Shown: positions 43,919 through 51,602 of the stretch, one piece after another | Layout of the letters: every line of letters starts with the position of its first letter | Numbering within the stretch: the first letter of the stretch is position 1 | Program-made: the position numbers and the translations under genes | The notes under the pieces: model-generated | The model's input: the letters and a program-made list of their open reading frames with translations, nothing else | The model's database searches: none | What the model was told of the DNA's origin: nothing | NCBI RefSeq assembly: GCF_965199065.1 | Contig: NZ_CBDAQN010000003.1 | Span: 992,001 to 1,056,000, forward strand | DNA length: 64,000 bases | From: Acidisoma sp965199065 | Lineage (GTDB): Bacteria; Pseudomonadota; Alphaproteobacteria; Acetobacterales; Acetobacteraceae | Reading direction: 5' to 3'

Positions 43919-44971
43919 GTGAAGGTTCTTCAGAACGCGCGATTGAAGATTGATGCTCTGCGACATGCCTACTCACGGGACGCTTTCGCTGCTGAGCGAA
44001 GCGCCTTGACGGAAGAGCGTTTCCGACTCCAGGCTGAACGGGAGCGTCTGTCTGGGGAAGCTGAGCGTCTTCGCCTTCAACGGGATGCCACGCCAGTCGA
44101 TAGCCCGTTCATGCATTATCAAGCGACGTTTGATGCCCAATCGCTCGTTCGGCGTCATGCCGTCTCCGGCTTGACCGGGACGCCCGGCTACGTAACCAAT
44201 TTCCTCGGCGTCAAAGCTCCCCCGGAGTTCCTTCCCGAAGTCATACGTCAGCAACTTGGACAGGTCGAAGGTGTTCCCATTCCAGCGAATTGGCACGCAG
44301 ACGTCGCGGAGTGGGCCGGAGCGCTGCGTGCGGTGGAGCTTGCCCGTGGGAGTTTCACAGTGATTGAACTCGGTTGTGGTTGGGGTTGCTGGATGAATAA
44401 CACGGGCGTCGCGGCTCGTCGGCTCGGCCTGGACGTCCGAGTGATCGGGGTTGAAGGCGATGAAAATCATGTGGCTTCGGCCGCACGCACCTGCGAAGTA
44501 AACGGGTTGCATCCGGAGCAAGTCACGCTGCATCACGGCATCGCGGCCGCTCGGTCGGGGCTCGCACTTTTCCCTAAACAGGAAGGCGTTCATTGGGGCG
44601 GCCAGCCGATCTTCGACCCGTCGGATGAACAACGGCAGCAAGCTCGTATATCCGGCTCATACGAAGAACTACCGATTTTTTCAATCTTGGAGTTGACCGC
44701 TGAGCATAAGAAGATCGACCTACTCCATGTGGATATTCAAGGCGGAGAGGCCGACCTAGTCAGGGACAGCCTGTCTCTCCTGAAGCAGAAGGTCGCCTAT
44801 ATGGTCATCGGCACGCACTCGCGCCAACTGGAGGGCAGATTGTTCGACAACTTGCTCAATGCCGGATGGCACCTTGAAGTCGAACGCCCCGCAATCCTCG
44901 GACTGGCCGAGGCGGGCCCGCATGTCGTTGTCGATGGCGTGCAGGCCTGGCGAAACCCGCTCCTTGTCTAA
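43919..44971 (+). CDS. FkbM-like class I SAM-dependent methyltransferase
   Basis: A 350-residue protein from GTG 43919, which has AAGAGG six to seven bases upstream. Residues 15-60 are a charged coiled coil (AERSALTEERFRLQAERERL). The methyltransferase fold has FTVIELGCGWGCWMNNTGVA as motif I, VIGVEGDENHVASA as the acidic strand and KKIDLLHVDIQGGEADLV, typical of FkbM-like enzymes. The substrate is probably a glycan sugar; which one is unknown. It converges with the minus-strand methyltransferase pair after about 60 bp. Confidence 0.85.
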   Translation: MKVLQNARLKIDALRHAYSRDAFAAERSALTEERFRLQAERERLSGEAERLRLQRDATPVDSPFMHYQATFDAQSLVRRHAVSGLTGTPGYVTNFLGVKAPPEFLPEVIRQQLGQVEGVPIPANWHADVAEWAGALRAVELARGSFTVIELGCGWGCWMNNTGVAARRLGLDVRVIGVEGDENHVASAARTCEVNGLHPEQVTLHHGIAAARSGLALFPKQEGVHWGGQPIFDPSDEQRQQARISGSYEELPIFSILELTAEHKKIDLLHVDIQGGEADLVRDSLSLLKQKVAYMVIGTHSRQLEGRLFDNLLNAGWHLEVERPAILGLAEAGPHVVVDGVQAWRNPLLV

Positions 44972-45033
44972 GTCAGCCCGTGCGCGGGCCGAATCTCACG
45001 CACAAAGCAGACGGTAAATGTTGCGCGTTAAAT

Positions 45034-46353
45034 TCAAGCTCCGGGTAGATCTTTTTCGGTTATTTCGACACGTGCTATTGCCCCGGAACATCCCGGCTCG
45101 CACAAGAGACGCGTTTCCAGGCCGCTCTCGTCGTCGTCCAGTTGAAATGAAATTGTTGCGCGTGGTCTAGCTTCGGACAGATCGGCGAGGTCAAGGTCCT
45201 TGAAGTCAAGGAGACTGGTTCCGCCGGAAGCCGCGATTTCAAAACGGGCCCGCCCGGTCAAGGACGTGTTGATGTCGAATTGGATTGTAGCGTCATAGCG
45301 ACCGGCAGGCAGAGAGATGTACGGGCCAAACAACCCGTATCCTGCCCTCCCATCAAGCACAATGAGTTCCTGCTGACGCGTACCCGCCAAGCTCTGCAAT
45401 CTCGGATCGGACGCGGGAACTATGATAGGCTCGACCGGCTCAACCGTCGCCCGCCATACGTTGATCCATGGGAGGTCAAGCGAGCGAGAAACCGATGGCT
45501 TCAACCCTACGCGGCGCAGGGCGGCCCGAAAATACCGATCGTGGAATCCAAGCTCCAGCCAACCGTTCTGCCGTATGGCCCAGAGAGACTCGCCGTCCGT
45601 TCGCACGCCCCACGGCAACGGGAAGTCTCGGCTAATAGGCTCAGCTCCGAAATAGACACGTCCGCCGGGAGCGAGCGCAGCAGGCAGTGCACGCAGAAGC
45701 CTTGCATGATCAGCACAGTGATGAAACGATTCGAAGAAGACGATGGCGTCGAAATCTCTTGCCGCGCGCTCGATCCAGAAGAAGTCGTCGTTGACGACAT
45801 TGACAGCCAAGTTCAGGGCTTGTGCGCGCGCTCGGACCAGGGCGCAGAAACGAGGCTCGATATCCAGTGCTGTCACATCAAAACCGAACTGTGCCAGGGC
45901 CATGGTCGTATTGCCCCAGCCTGGGCCCACGTCGAGCACCCGCGCGCCCGGTTTCAGGTCAAGGTTACGCAGGAGGAAAGCAATTGCGGACAGGTGAGCT
46001 CCGGCCACTGCCGGGCTGGAGGTATAGGGGAACGGCCGCTTCAGTGCTGCGTCGACGTCAAAGACCGTTTCTTCGTTGCTTGTCTTGTACTGCCGACCGG
46101 AAATGAACTCGTAGAAGCCCATTTGGGCAGCAGCGTAATCGGGCGAGAACGGATCAGGTGGAACCTGAGCCGCGAAATCCACGCAGAAAGTGCTGAAGAT
46201 CTGGCGCAACGCATCGTCCGATGTCGCCGCCGCGCAGTCCTTGAGCTTTTTGTCCAAAGCATCAAGAGTTGTCAAAACCTTCACGTGCGCCCTCTCTAGC
46301 TGATCATGTGGCTTAGAATATGACGGCACCCGCGTCGCGGATACAGGCTTCAC
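45034..46353 (-). CDS. Class I SAM-dependent methyltransferase with C-terminal beta-rich domain
   Basis: A 439-residue protein whose GTG start overlaps the upstream gene's stop (GTGA). Motif I is ARVLDVGPGWGNTTMALAQF at about 138-157, followed by FDVTALDIEPRFCALVRARA and VFFESFHHCADHARLLRALP. This is a methyltransf_11/23 layout. Residues about 340-439 contain alternating hydrophobic strands (GPYISLPAGRYDATIQF) resembling a carbohydrate-binding-like sandwich. It is the last gene of the gmd-rmd-methyltransferase operon on the minus strand, so the target is probably a deoxysugar or the glycan. Confidence 0.83.
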   Translation of the reverse strand: MKPVSATRVPSYSKPHDQLERAHVKVLTTLDALDKKLKDCAAATSDDALRQIFSTFCVDFAAQVPPDPFSPDYAAAQMGFYEFISGRQYKTSNEETVFDVDAALKRPFPYTSSPAVAGAHLSAIAFLLRNLDLKPGARVLDVGPGWGNTTMALAQFGFDVTALDIEPRFCALVRARAQALNLAVNVVNDDFFWIERAARDFDAIVFFESFHHCADHARLLRALPAALAPGGRVYFGAEPISRDFPLPWGVRTDGESLWAIRQNGWLELGFHDRYFRAALRRVGLKPSVSRSLDLPWINVWRATVEPVEPIIVPASDPRLQSLAGTRQQELIVLDGRAGYGLFGPYISLPAGRYDATIQFDINTSLTGRARFEIAASGGTSLLDFKDLDLADLSEARPRATISFQLDDDESGLETRLLCEPGCSGAIARVEITEKDLPGA

Positions 46354-47264
46354 TCGTTCGGCGGTGAGTTTCCCTTCTGGATGATCAACAGAATTGACGT
46401 TGAGATGTGCGGACCCAAAAGCAGTTTCACGTGCTTGCGGCCATGTGTGAAATAGGGAGGATAATCGTAATCAATATCATGCAAGTGCGCGCCCGGGTTA
46501 AAATCAACGGATTCTAGTGCGGCGCCATTCCGGCGTAGCATGTAGTCTAGTGTCTCGATGTCCATTTTGCGGTAGATGACGCTACCGCCGCTTTCCCACG
46601 TCTCGGTGTTGGATGCCACGTTGAACTCTGTGGTGTGGACGGCGACGCCACCTGGCTTTATCAATCGCATAGCTTCTGTCACGAACTTGAAGCCAGCTTG
46701 AAGACTACCTAAATGCTCGAACGAACAAGAGCTCCACACAAAATCGAAGCTTTCAGTCGAGAATTCGCATAGGTCTCTCATGTCCGCCGGAGCGAATCGC
46801 ACGTTCCGCTTGAAGGTTTCTTGATCGACGAGAGCGGGGTGGAAGAGATGGTCCGCAGATCGCGCGTACTCGTCGGAGAGGGACCAACCTGCCTCGTCCG
46901 ATCCCAAGTCAGTTCCGAGCACCTCGACCCCGTGCGCCGCGAGAGCTGACGGAAGAGGCTCTTTGCCGACCGCAAATCCGAGACCCGAGCGATCGCGCTG
47001 CAGCATCCCTCGTTCCTGCAAGACCGCCATTATCGCGCACCATTCCCAGGCTTTGCGAGAGATGGTGCGGTCGGGCCGGTGAAGATCCTGGTCCGCGGGC
47101 TCGAGGTTCAGTTTTTGTGCCCAGTGGACATACCAGTCTTCATGGAAGTGTTCGTATCTGCAAACTGTCGACCTCAGCACATGCTCTACCTGTTGCTGTG
47201 ATGGTGAGGAAACATGATCGCGCAGAAGAGCCCCGTGATGAACGAAGCCCCCACCGGACGACAA
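46350..47264 (-). CDS. Class I SAM-dependent methyltransferase
   Basis: About 304 residues. Motif I is SGLGFAVGKEPLPSALAAHG, followed by VEVLGTDLGSDEAGW. The later FDFVWSSCSFEHLGSLQAGF and MRLIKPGGVAVHTTEFNV are standard methyltransferase motifs. The N-terminal RKAWEWCAIMAVLQERGML is typical of a small-family extension. The start is uncertain: TTG 47264 gives the longest frame, and a GTG about 28 codons later (before LRSTVCRYEHF) is plausible, with AGG about eight bases before it. It sits between rmd and another methyltransferase gene. Confidence 0.8.
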   Translation of the reverse strand: MSSGGGFVHHGALLRDHVSSPSQQQVEHVLRSTVCRYEHFHEDWYVHWAQKLNLEPADQDLHRPDRTISRKAWEWCAIMAVLQERGMLQRDRSGLGFAVGKEPLPSALAAHGVEVLGTDLGSDEAGWSLSDEYARSADHLFHPALVDQETFKRNVRFAPADMRDLCEFSTESFDFVWSSCSFEHLGSLQAGFKFVTEAMRLIKPGGVAVHTTEFNVASNTETWESGGSVIYRKMDIETLDYMLRRNGAALESVDFNPGAHLHDIDYDYPPYFTHGRKHVKLLLGPHISTSILLIIQKGNSPPNE

Positions 47265-47273
47265 AGCTCATAT

Positions 47274-47293
47274 TTGACGAACCCCTTCGTCAA
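47274..47293 (-). other. Intercistronic hairpin at the rmd stop codon
   Basis: TTGACGAA (47274-47281) and TTCGTCAA (47286-47293) form a perfect 8-bp stem with a CCCC loop (GGGG on the mRNA strand). It includes the rmd stop codon and lies just before the downstream methyltransferase gene. It could lower or re-set expression within the operon. There is no T run. Confidence 0.4.
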
Positions 47294-48261
47294 GAGTGGT
47301 AAACCCTTCCCCGCCAATCGCTCAACACCACGTCGAGAGTTTCGTCCCACGGCACCGTCGGCGTCCAGCCTAAATCGTGAGCGGCGCGGCCCGCATTCCC
47401 CGCGACGCGCTCCACATCGGTCGGACGAAGCCTGTCGGGCTCCAGCTCCACCGCCGGCGTCACCCCGCTGCGAGCGATCAGCGCGTCGAGGATGTCGCCG
47501 ATCCTGCGTGGCGTGCCGGATGCGATGTTGTAGACAGCGCCCGGGATGGTCCCGGCTGCCAACGCGGCCCCATAGGCCGCACAGACATCCCGCACGTCGA
47601 GAAAATCCCGCCAGCGGTCAAGGGCGCCAACCTGCATGACCGGCGCCTGCTGCCCGGCCTCTATGCGCGCGATCTGACGGGCGAAGCTCGCCACCACAAA
47701 GCTCGGCGTCTGCCCGGCGCCGGTGTGGTTGAAGGCCCGCAGCCGGACAGCATCGAGCCCGCGCAGCGCCATCTCGCCGACCGCCAGATCGCAGGCCGCC
47801 TTGGATGCGGCATACGGGTTGGCCGGACGCAACAGCGCCCCTTCGTCGAGCGGCGCCGTGTCGCGGAAACTCATCCCATAGATCTCCGCCGAGGAGGCCA
47901 GCACAAAGCGGCAATGGCGCGCATGGTGCAGCACCGCCTCGGCCAAAGCCACCGTGCCCATGAGGTTCGCGCGCCAACTCGCGAGCGGATCGTTGAAGGA
48001 GGTTGCCACGGAGGCCTGCGCCGCGAGATGGATCAGCCCGTCCGGCTGCGTCTCGGCGATCATCGCCGCGCAGGCCGCGGGCTCCAGCAAGTCGAACGGA
48101 ACCACCCGATCCGCGCCGTCAGGCGATGGCAGCGCCCCATCCTCAGGGCGGCACGCGGCGATCAACTCGGCCTCCGGGAAGCGGCTCCGCAACAGCACGA
48201 GCAGATGGCGTCCGACAAATCCCGCGGCACCCGTCACCAGCAGGCGGCCGTAGCCGGGCAT
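47290..48261 (-). CDS. rmd: GDP-6-deoxy-D-mannose reductase (Rmd-like SDR)
   Basis: A 323-residue extended short-chain dehydrogenase. The NAD(P) motif is LLVTGAAGFVGRHLL, the substrate loop contains HLAAQASVATSFNDP, and the catalytic S-S-A-E-I-Y and Y-A-A-S-K elements lie in the middle (ANPYAASKAACDLAVGEM). Rmd reduces GDP-4-keto-6-deoxymannose to GDP-D-rhamnose. The directly adjacent gmd, two bases upstream, makes that intermediate, which supports the assignment over other NDP-sugar epimerases. Confidence 0.87.
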   Translation of the reverse strand: MPGYGRLLVTGAAGFVGRHLLVLLRSRFPEAELIAACRPEDGALPSPDGADRVVPFDLLEPAACAAMIAETQPDGLIHLAAQASVATSFNDPLASWRANLMGTVALAEAVLHHARHCRFVLASSAEIYGMSFRDTAPLDEGALLRPANPYAASKAACDLAVGEMALRGLDAVRLRAFNHTGAGQTPSFVVASFARQIARIEAGQQAPVMQVGALDRWRDFLDVRDVCAAYGAALAAGTIPGAVYNIASGTPRRIGDILDALIARSGVTPAVELEPDRLRPTDVERVAGNAGRAAHDLGWTPTVPWDETLDVVLSDWRGRVYHS

Positions 48262-48263
48262 TG

Positions 48264-49244
48264 TCAGGCAGTCCGCTCGCGATGCCGGGCAAGATCGGCC
48301 TCCACCATCTCGGCGATCATCTCCTCGAGAGTGATCTCTGGCTTCCAGCCGAGCTTGGTCTGCGCTTTGGTCGGGTTGCCGAGCAGCACCTCGACCTCGG
48401 CGGGCCGCAGGAAGGCCGGATCGATCGTCACGTAATCCTCGTAGTCAAGCCCGACGTGCCGGAAGGCGAGCGCGCACATGTCGCGGATCGAGGTCGTGCG
48501 GCCGGTGGCGACAACGTAATCGTCCGCCACCTCCTGCTGCAGCATGAGATGCATCGCCCGGACGTAATCGCGCGCATGCCCCCAGTCGCGGGTCGCGTCG
48601 AGATTGCCCATGGGCAGGGTCTGTGCCAGCCCGAGCTTGATGCGCGCGGCGCCGTCGGTGACCTTGCGGGTCACGAACTCGATCCCGCGCAGCGGGCTCT
48701 CATGGTTGAACAGGATCCCCGAACTCGCGTGCAGCCCGAAGCTCTCGCGGTAGTTCACCGTCATCCAGTGGCCGTAGAGCTTGGCGACGGCGTAGGGAGA
48801 GCGCGGATAGAATGGCGTCGTCTCGCTCTGCCTCGGTTCCTGGATGAGGCCGTACATCTCGGACGAGCTTGCCTGGTAGAAGCGCGCGTCTGGAACCTCG
48901 ATCCGCACAGCTTCCAGCATGATGCCGACGCCGAGCGCGGTTACCTGTCCGGTCAGGATCGGCTGGGTCCAGGAGGTTTTGACAAAGCTCTGGGCGCCGA
49001 GGTTGTAGACCTCATCCGGCTTCACCTCGCGCAGAATGCGCAGCACGGAGGAGAGATCGAGGATGTCGCCATCGAGCATGCGGATCTGGCCGGCGATGCC
49101 AAGCCACCTGAGGCGCCCGTCGATCACGTCGGCCGAGGCCGATCGCCGGAGAAGACCATAAACCTCATAACCTTGGCCGAGGAGGAGCTGAGACAGGTAG
49201 GCCCCATCCTGGCCGGTTACGCCGGTTATCAAAGCACGCTTCAT
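48264..49244 (-). CDS. gmd: GDP-mannose 4,6-dehydratase
   Basis: A 326-residue SDR that converts GDP-D-mannose to GDP-4-keto-6-deoxy-D-mannose. It starts MKRALITGVTGQDGAYLSQL and has the motifs LRRSASADVIDGRL, YNLGAQSFVKTSWTQP, SSSEMYGLIQEPRQSE and YAVAKLYGHWMTVNYRESF, all characteristic of Gmd. ATG 49244 is chosen since the upstream open frame is unlike the family. It heads the minus-strand operon gmd-rmd-methyltransferase-methyltransferase. Confidence 0.95.
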   Translation of the reverse strand: MKRALITGVTGQDGAYLSQLLLGQGYEVYGLLRRSASADVIDGRLRWLGIAGQIRMLDGDILDLSSVLRILREVKPDEVYNLGAQSFVKTSWTQPILTGQVTALGVGIMLEAVRIEVPDARFYQASSSEMYGLIQEPRQSETTPFYPRSPYAVAKLYGHWMTVNYRESFGLHASSGILFNHESPLRGIEFVTRKVTDGAARIKLGLAQTLPMGNLDATRDWGHARDYVRAMHLMLQQEVADDYVVATGRTTSIRDMCALAFRHVGLDYEDYVTIDPAFLRPAEVEVLLGNPTKAQTKLGWKPEITLEEMIAEMVEADLARHRERTA

Positions 49245-49487
49245 ATGGGTAGTCCTTGGACAGGCGTTGTCAGGGAAGGATGCTGTGTCAGATCTTGGAT
49301 AAGCCGCCAAGCGTTTGCTTGCCAGCCTCGGCAGACTGGTCGGATGGGGCTGATGCCATGATGGGTTAAGAGGCCGAGGTGCAAAGTCCTCAGGACTTGG
49401 CGAGATGGTCGGGACGCGCCATTGAGAACTGCGGGAGCAACCAGGATCACAAGACGGCACTTGCCGTAGTTCCCGTCTTGTTCACAA

Positions 49488-50264
49488 GTGCACGTGGCGC
49501 GCGAGGAATTACGGACACTGGCCCAGAACCCACCTCATAACGCGCAGACCGGGGAGCTCGACCGGGTCAAAGCCCGCATCAGGACGCTCACCGAGCGCAC
49601 GGTCACCAGAGGGTGTACCGAAGCGGAGGCCATGGCGGCGGCGGCCATGGTGGGGCGGTTGCTCGAGCGCTACGCCCTCACGATGCAGGAAGTGGACGTG
49701 CGCGATGAAGCCTGCGTTCAGGTGGAGGTGCCGCTCGGTGGCGTCCGTCGGCGTCCGATCGACCTCTGCGTGCCTGCCATCGCGCGCTTCTGCGAGTGCA
49801 AGGTCTGGCTCGCCCGGTCGGAGGTGAGCGCCCGCTACGTGTTCTTTGGCTTTGCCACCGACACAAAGCTGGCGGCCTATCTGTTCGCGGTGATCGACCG
49901 CGCCATCGGGACCGATGTGCTGGCGTTCCGGCGGGGCAGCCCTTCACTTGCCGGGGCCGCGCTCCGCCGCGCCTCGGTGAGCTTCAAGCAAGGCATGGCA
50001 ACGCGCATCGCCGAGCGGCTCGAGACGATGCATGCCGAGCGGGAGGCGAACGTCGCCGCCAATCGTGTGGCAGGAACCGCGCTGATGGTGATCAGGCACC
50101 AGGTCGTGGAGGACGCGTTCCGCGCCACCAAGATCAAGTTGCAAACGTTGCCGGGCGTCACGCTACGGCGGGACGGTGCATACCGGGCGGGGCGGCTCGC
50201 CGGGGACAGCGTCAACCTTCGCAGGCCGCTCGGGGAGAACGCGAAGGCGGCACTCCCGCGATGA
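49488..50264 (+). CDS. DUF2786-domain protein
   Basis: A 258-residue protein of unknown function. Residues about 22-65 (VKARIRTLTERTVTRGCTEA, then AAAAMVGRLLERYALTMQEV) match DUF2786, a short helical module. The rest has a conserved core, CVPAIARFCECKVWL, YVFFGFATDTKLAAYLFAVI and LRRASVSFKQGMATRIAERL, like the domain often found after DUF2786 in phage- or plasmid-linked proteins. GTG 49488 or GTG 49494 is the start; no good ribosome-binding site is seen. Its stop overlaps the start of a small HExxH protein, so the two are likely partners. Confidence 0.7.
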   Translation: MHVAREELRTLAQNPPHNAQTGELDRVKARIRTLTERTVTRGCTEAEAMAAAAMVGRLLERYALTMQEVDVRDEACVQVEVPLGGVRRRPIDLCVPAIARFCECKVWLARSEVSARYVFFGFATDTKLAAYLFAVIDRAIGTDVLAFRRGSPSLAGAALRRASVSFKQGMATRIAERLETMHAEREANVAANRVAGTALMVIRHQVVEDAFRATKIKLQTLPGVTLRRDGAYRAGRLAGDSVNLRRPLGENAKAALPR

Positions 50265-50698
50265 GCGGCCGCGACCGTCAGCGCAGCCGCGTCTATGGTT
50301 GGGAAAATCGGTTCGTCGTGCCGCATGACCAGACAACCATTCCGATAACGGCGGCGCAGGCCATGGTCGATACGATCTGGGCGGAGATGGCGCTGCTTTA
50401 TCCGCCGCGCGTTGAACCCCTGCCCGCCGGTGTTCGCAGGCGTCTCGCCGACGCCGACCGGCTCACCATCCGGCTGCCGGCTGAAACTCCCTCATGGTGC
50501 CTGCTGCATGAGCTGGCTCATGCAATGACCTCGGAACACGATGGCGCCAGTGATGGTCATGGCCCCTCGTTCATGGCCATCTACGTCGAGCTGCTGTGTC
50601 GCTACATGCGGCTCGACGCGTCCCACCTCAGGGCGACCGCCGCGGCGGCGGGCGTCTCGGTCGCTGACACCGTGAGGCCCAGCTTTGTCAGCGCATAG
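50261..50698 (+). CDS. Small putative zinc metallopeptidase (HExxH)
   Basis: A 145-residue protein starting at ATG 50261 (ATGA overlap with the upstream stop). The only strong motif is CLLHELAHAMTSEHDG followed by SDGHGPSFMAIYVEL. That gives HELAH plus a downstream His in DGHGPSF, a layout seen in compact SprT- or IrrE-like metalloproteases. No signal peptide is present, so it should be cytoplasmic. It is translationally coupled to the DUF2786 protein. Substrate and role are unknown. Confidence 0.7.
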   Translation: MSGRDRQRSRVYGWENRFVVPHDQTTIPITAAQAMVDTIWAEMALLYPPRVEPLPAGVRRRLADADRLTIRLPAETPSWCLLHELAHAMTSEHDGASDGHGPSFMAIYVELLCRYMRLDASHLRATAAAAGVSVADTVRPSFVSA

Positions 50699-50756
50699 GC
50701 CGCATCTCTCTTTGTGACTTTTCACGAGAGCGCATGAAGCGCCACCCAAAGTCGGT

Positions 50757-51236
50757 TTAGGAAACGAGCGCCGCCTCTCTCACGACATCGGCCAGAGTGC
50801 GGACGATGTCGGAGCGGCTCACGACACCGACGAGTTTGCCCGCCCGCAGGATCGGAAGGCGCTTGACCCGGTTGGCCGTCATGACATCGGCAAGCTCCGA
50901 AACGGGGGTGTTCTCGGACTTGGTCAGCACCGGGCTGCTCATCAGATCTCGGGCGAGACGATGATCCATTTTGACATAATTCAGAAACTCGGGTGCAAGC
51001 TCATCGCCTTCAGCAAGAAGATCAAGCCACCAGGCGCGCCGCATCATGTTCGCGGAGCCGAAAGGCTTCATCAGATCGCCTTCGCTGACGATGCCGACCA
51101 CATGGCCGTGCTCGTCACAGACAGGGACGGCGCTGATTTCATGCTCTGACAGTGTCGCTGCGATGTCCCGGACGGAGGCGTCGGGCGTCGTCGTCACCAC
51201 GTTACGCGTCATGATATCCGAAGCTACTAGCGCCAT
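50757..51236 (-). CDS. CBS-domain protein
   Basis: A 159-residue protein with two CBS motifs: ASDIMTRNVVTTTPDASVRD ... HVVGIVSEGDLMKP, and ARDLMSSPVLTKSENTPVSE ... KLVGVVSRSDIVRTL. An insert with RRAWWLDLLAEGDELAPEFL lies between them. Paired CBS motifs bind adenosine nucleotides and often sense energy charge. ATG 51236 has GGAG six bases upstream. It is divergent from the phosphoketolase operon, and this insert-containing type is common beside stress and low-oxygen genes, so a regulatory link is plausible but inferred. Confidence 0.88.
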   Translation of the reverse strand: MALVASDIMTRNVVTTTPDASVRDIAATLSEHEISAVPVCDEHGHVVGIVSEGDLMKPFGSANMMRRAWWLDLLAEGDELAPEFLNYVKMDHRLARDLMSSPVLTKSENTPVSELADVMTANRVKRLPILRAGKLVGVVSRSDIVRTLADVVREAALVS

Positions 51237-51602
51237 GTCACTCTCCAATCCGATCGCTTAGGGGCGGCATCCGGCATTGTGGGACGCTCGGAAGCCGAAG
51301 TTCCAGCCATCGTCGTCTCACGAGCTTGGTCTGGTTCGATGCGAATGAACCCCTGCCTATATCGGCCGCCTCGCCTCCTCTCCAGCCTCGGAAACTACTG
51401 AACGGCTCCATGACGGTCGCCGCCATGATTGGGTGTGGATCGAGCACGCATCGGTACGGCTGCAACCCCCGTCGGTAGTTTCCGACCCTGCGCGCCTTCG
51501 GCGTCGCGGCGCTACTACTGGGCCGACCGCCGCTCCATCACGGAGCGAACGCCTATGCCCGCGTTCAGCCTTGCACACGAAACGACTTAAGGGACCACAT
51601 CC
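51237..51602. other. Divergent promoter region between CBS-domain gene and phosphoketolase operon
   Basis: About 365 bp without a credible gene. The main visible feature is a spaced inverted repeat (51388-51401 with 51472-51485). No FNR box, sigma-54 or clear sigma-70 promoter was recognised. Confidence 0.5.
51388..51485. promoter_or_regulatory. Spaced inverted repeat, possible operator pair
   Basis: TCGGAAACTACTGA (51388-51401) and TCGGTAGTTTCCGA (51472-51485) are inverted copies with 13 of 14 matches, 70 bp apart. Each also has TCGG/C(C/T)GA ends, so each could be a dimer site. The position in the middle of the divergent promoter region suggests control of both directions by one regulator, possibly with looping. 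The binding protein is unknown. Confidence 0.45.

Noticed and set aside
44976..44989. Terminator between convergent methyltransferase genes (GCCCG/CGGGC)
   Set aside because: A 5-bp stem lacking a T tract; it may occur by chance at this GC content.
49241..49450. A 69-codon minus-strand frame upstream of gmd
   Set aside because: No homology, no ribosome-binding site, and it overlaps the likely promoter region of gmd.
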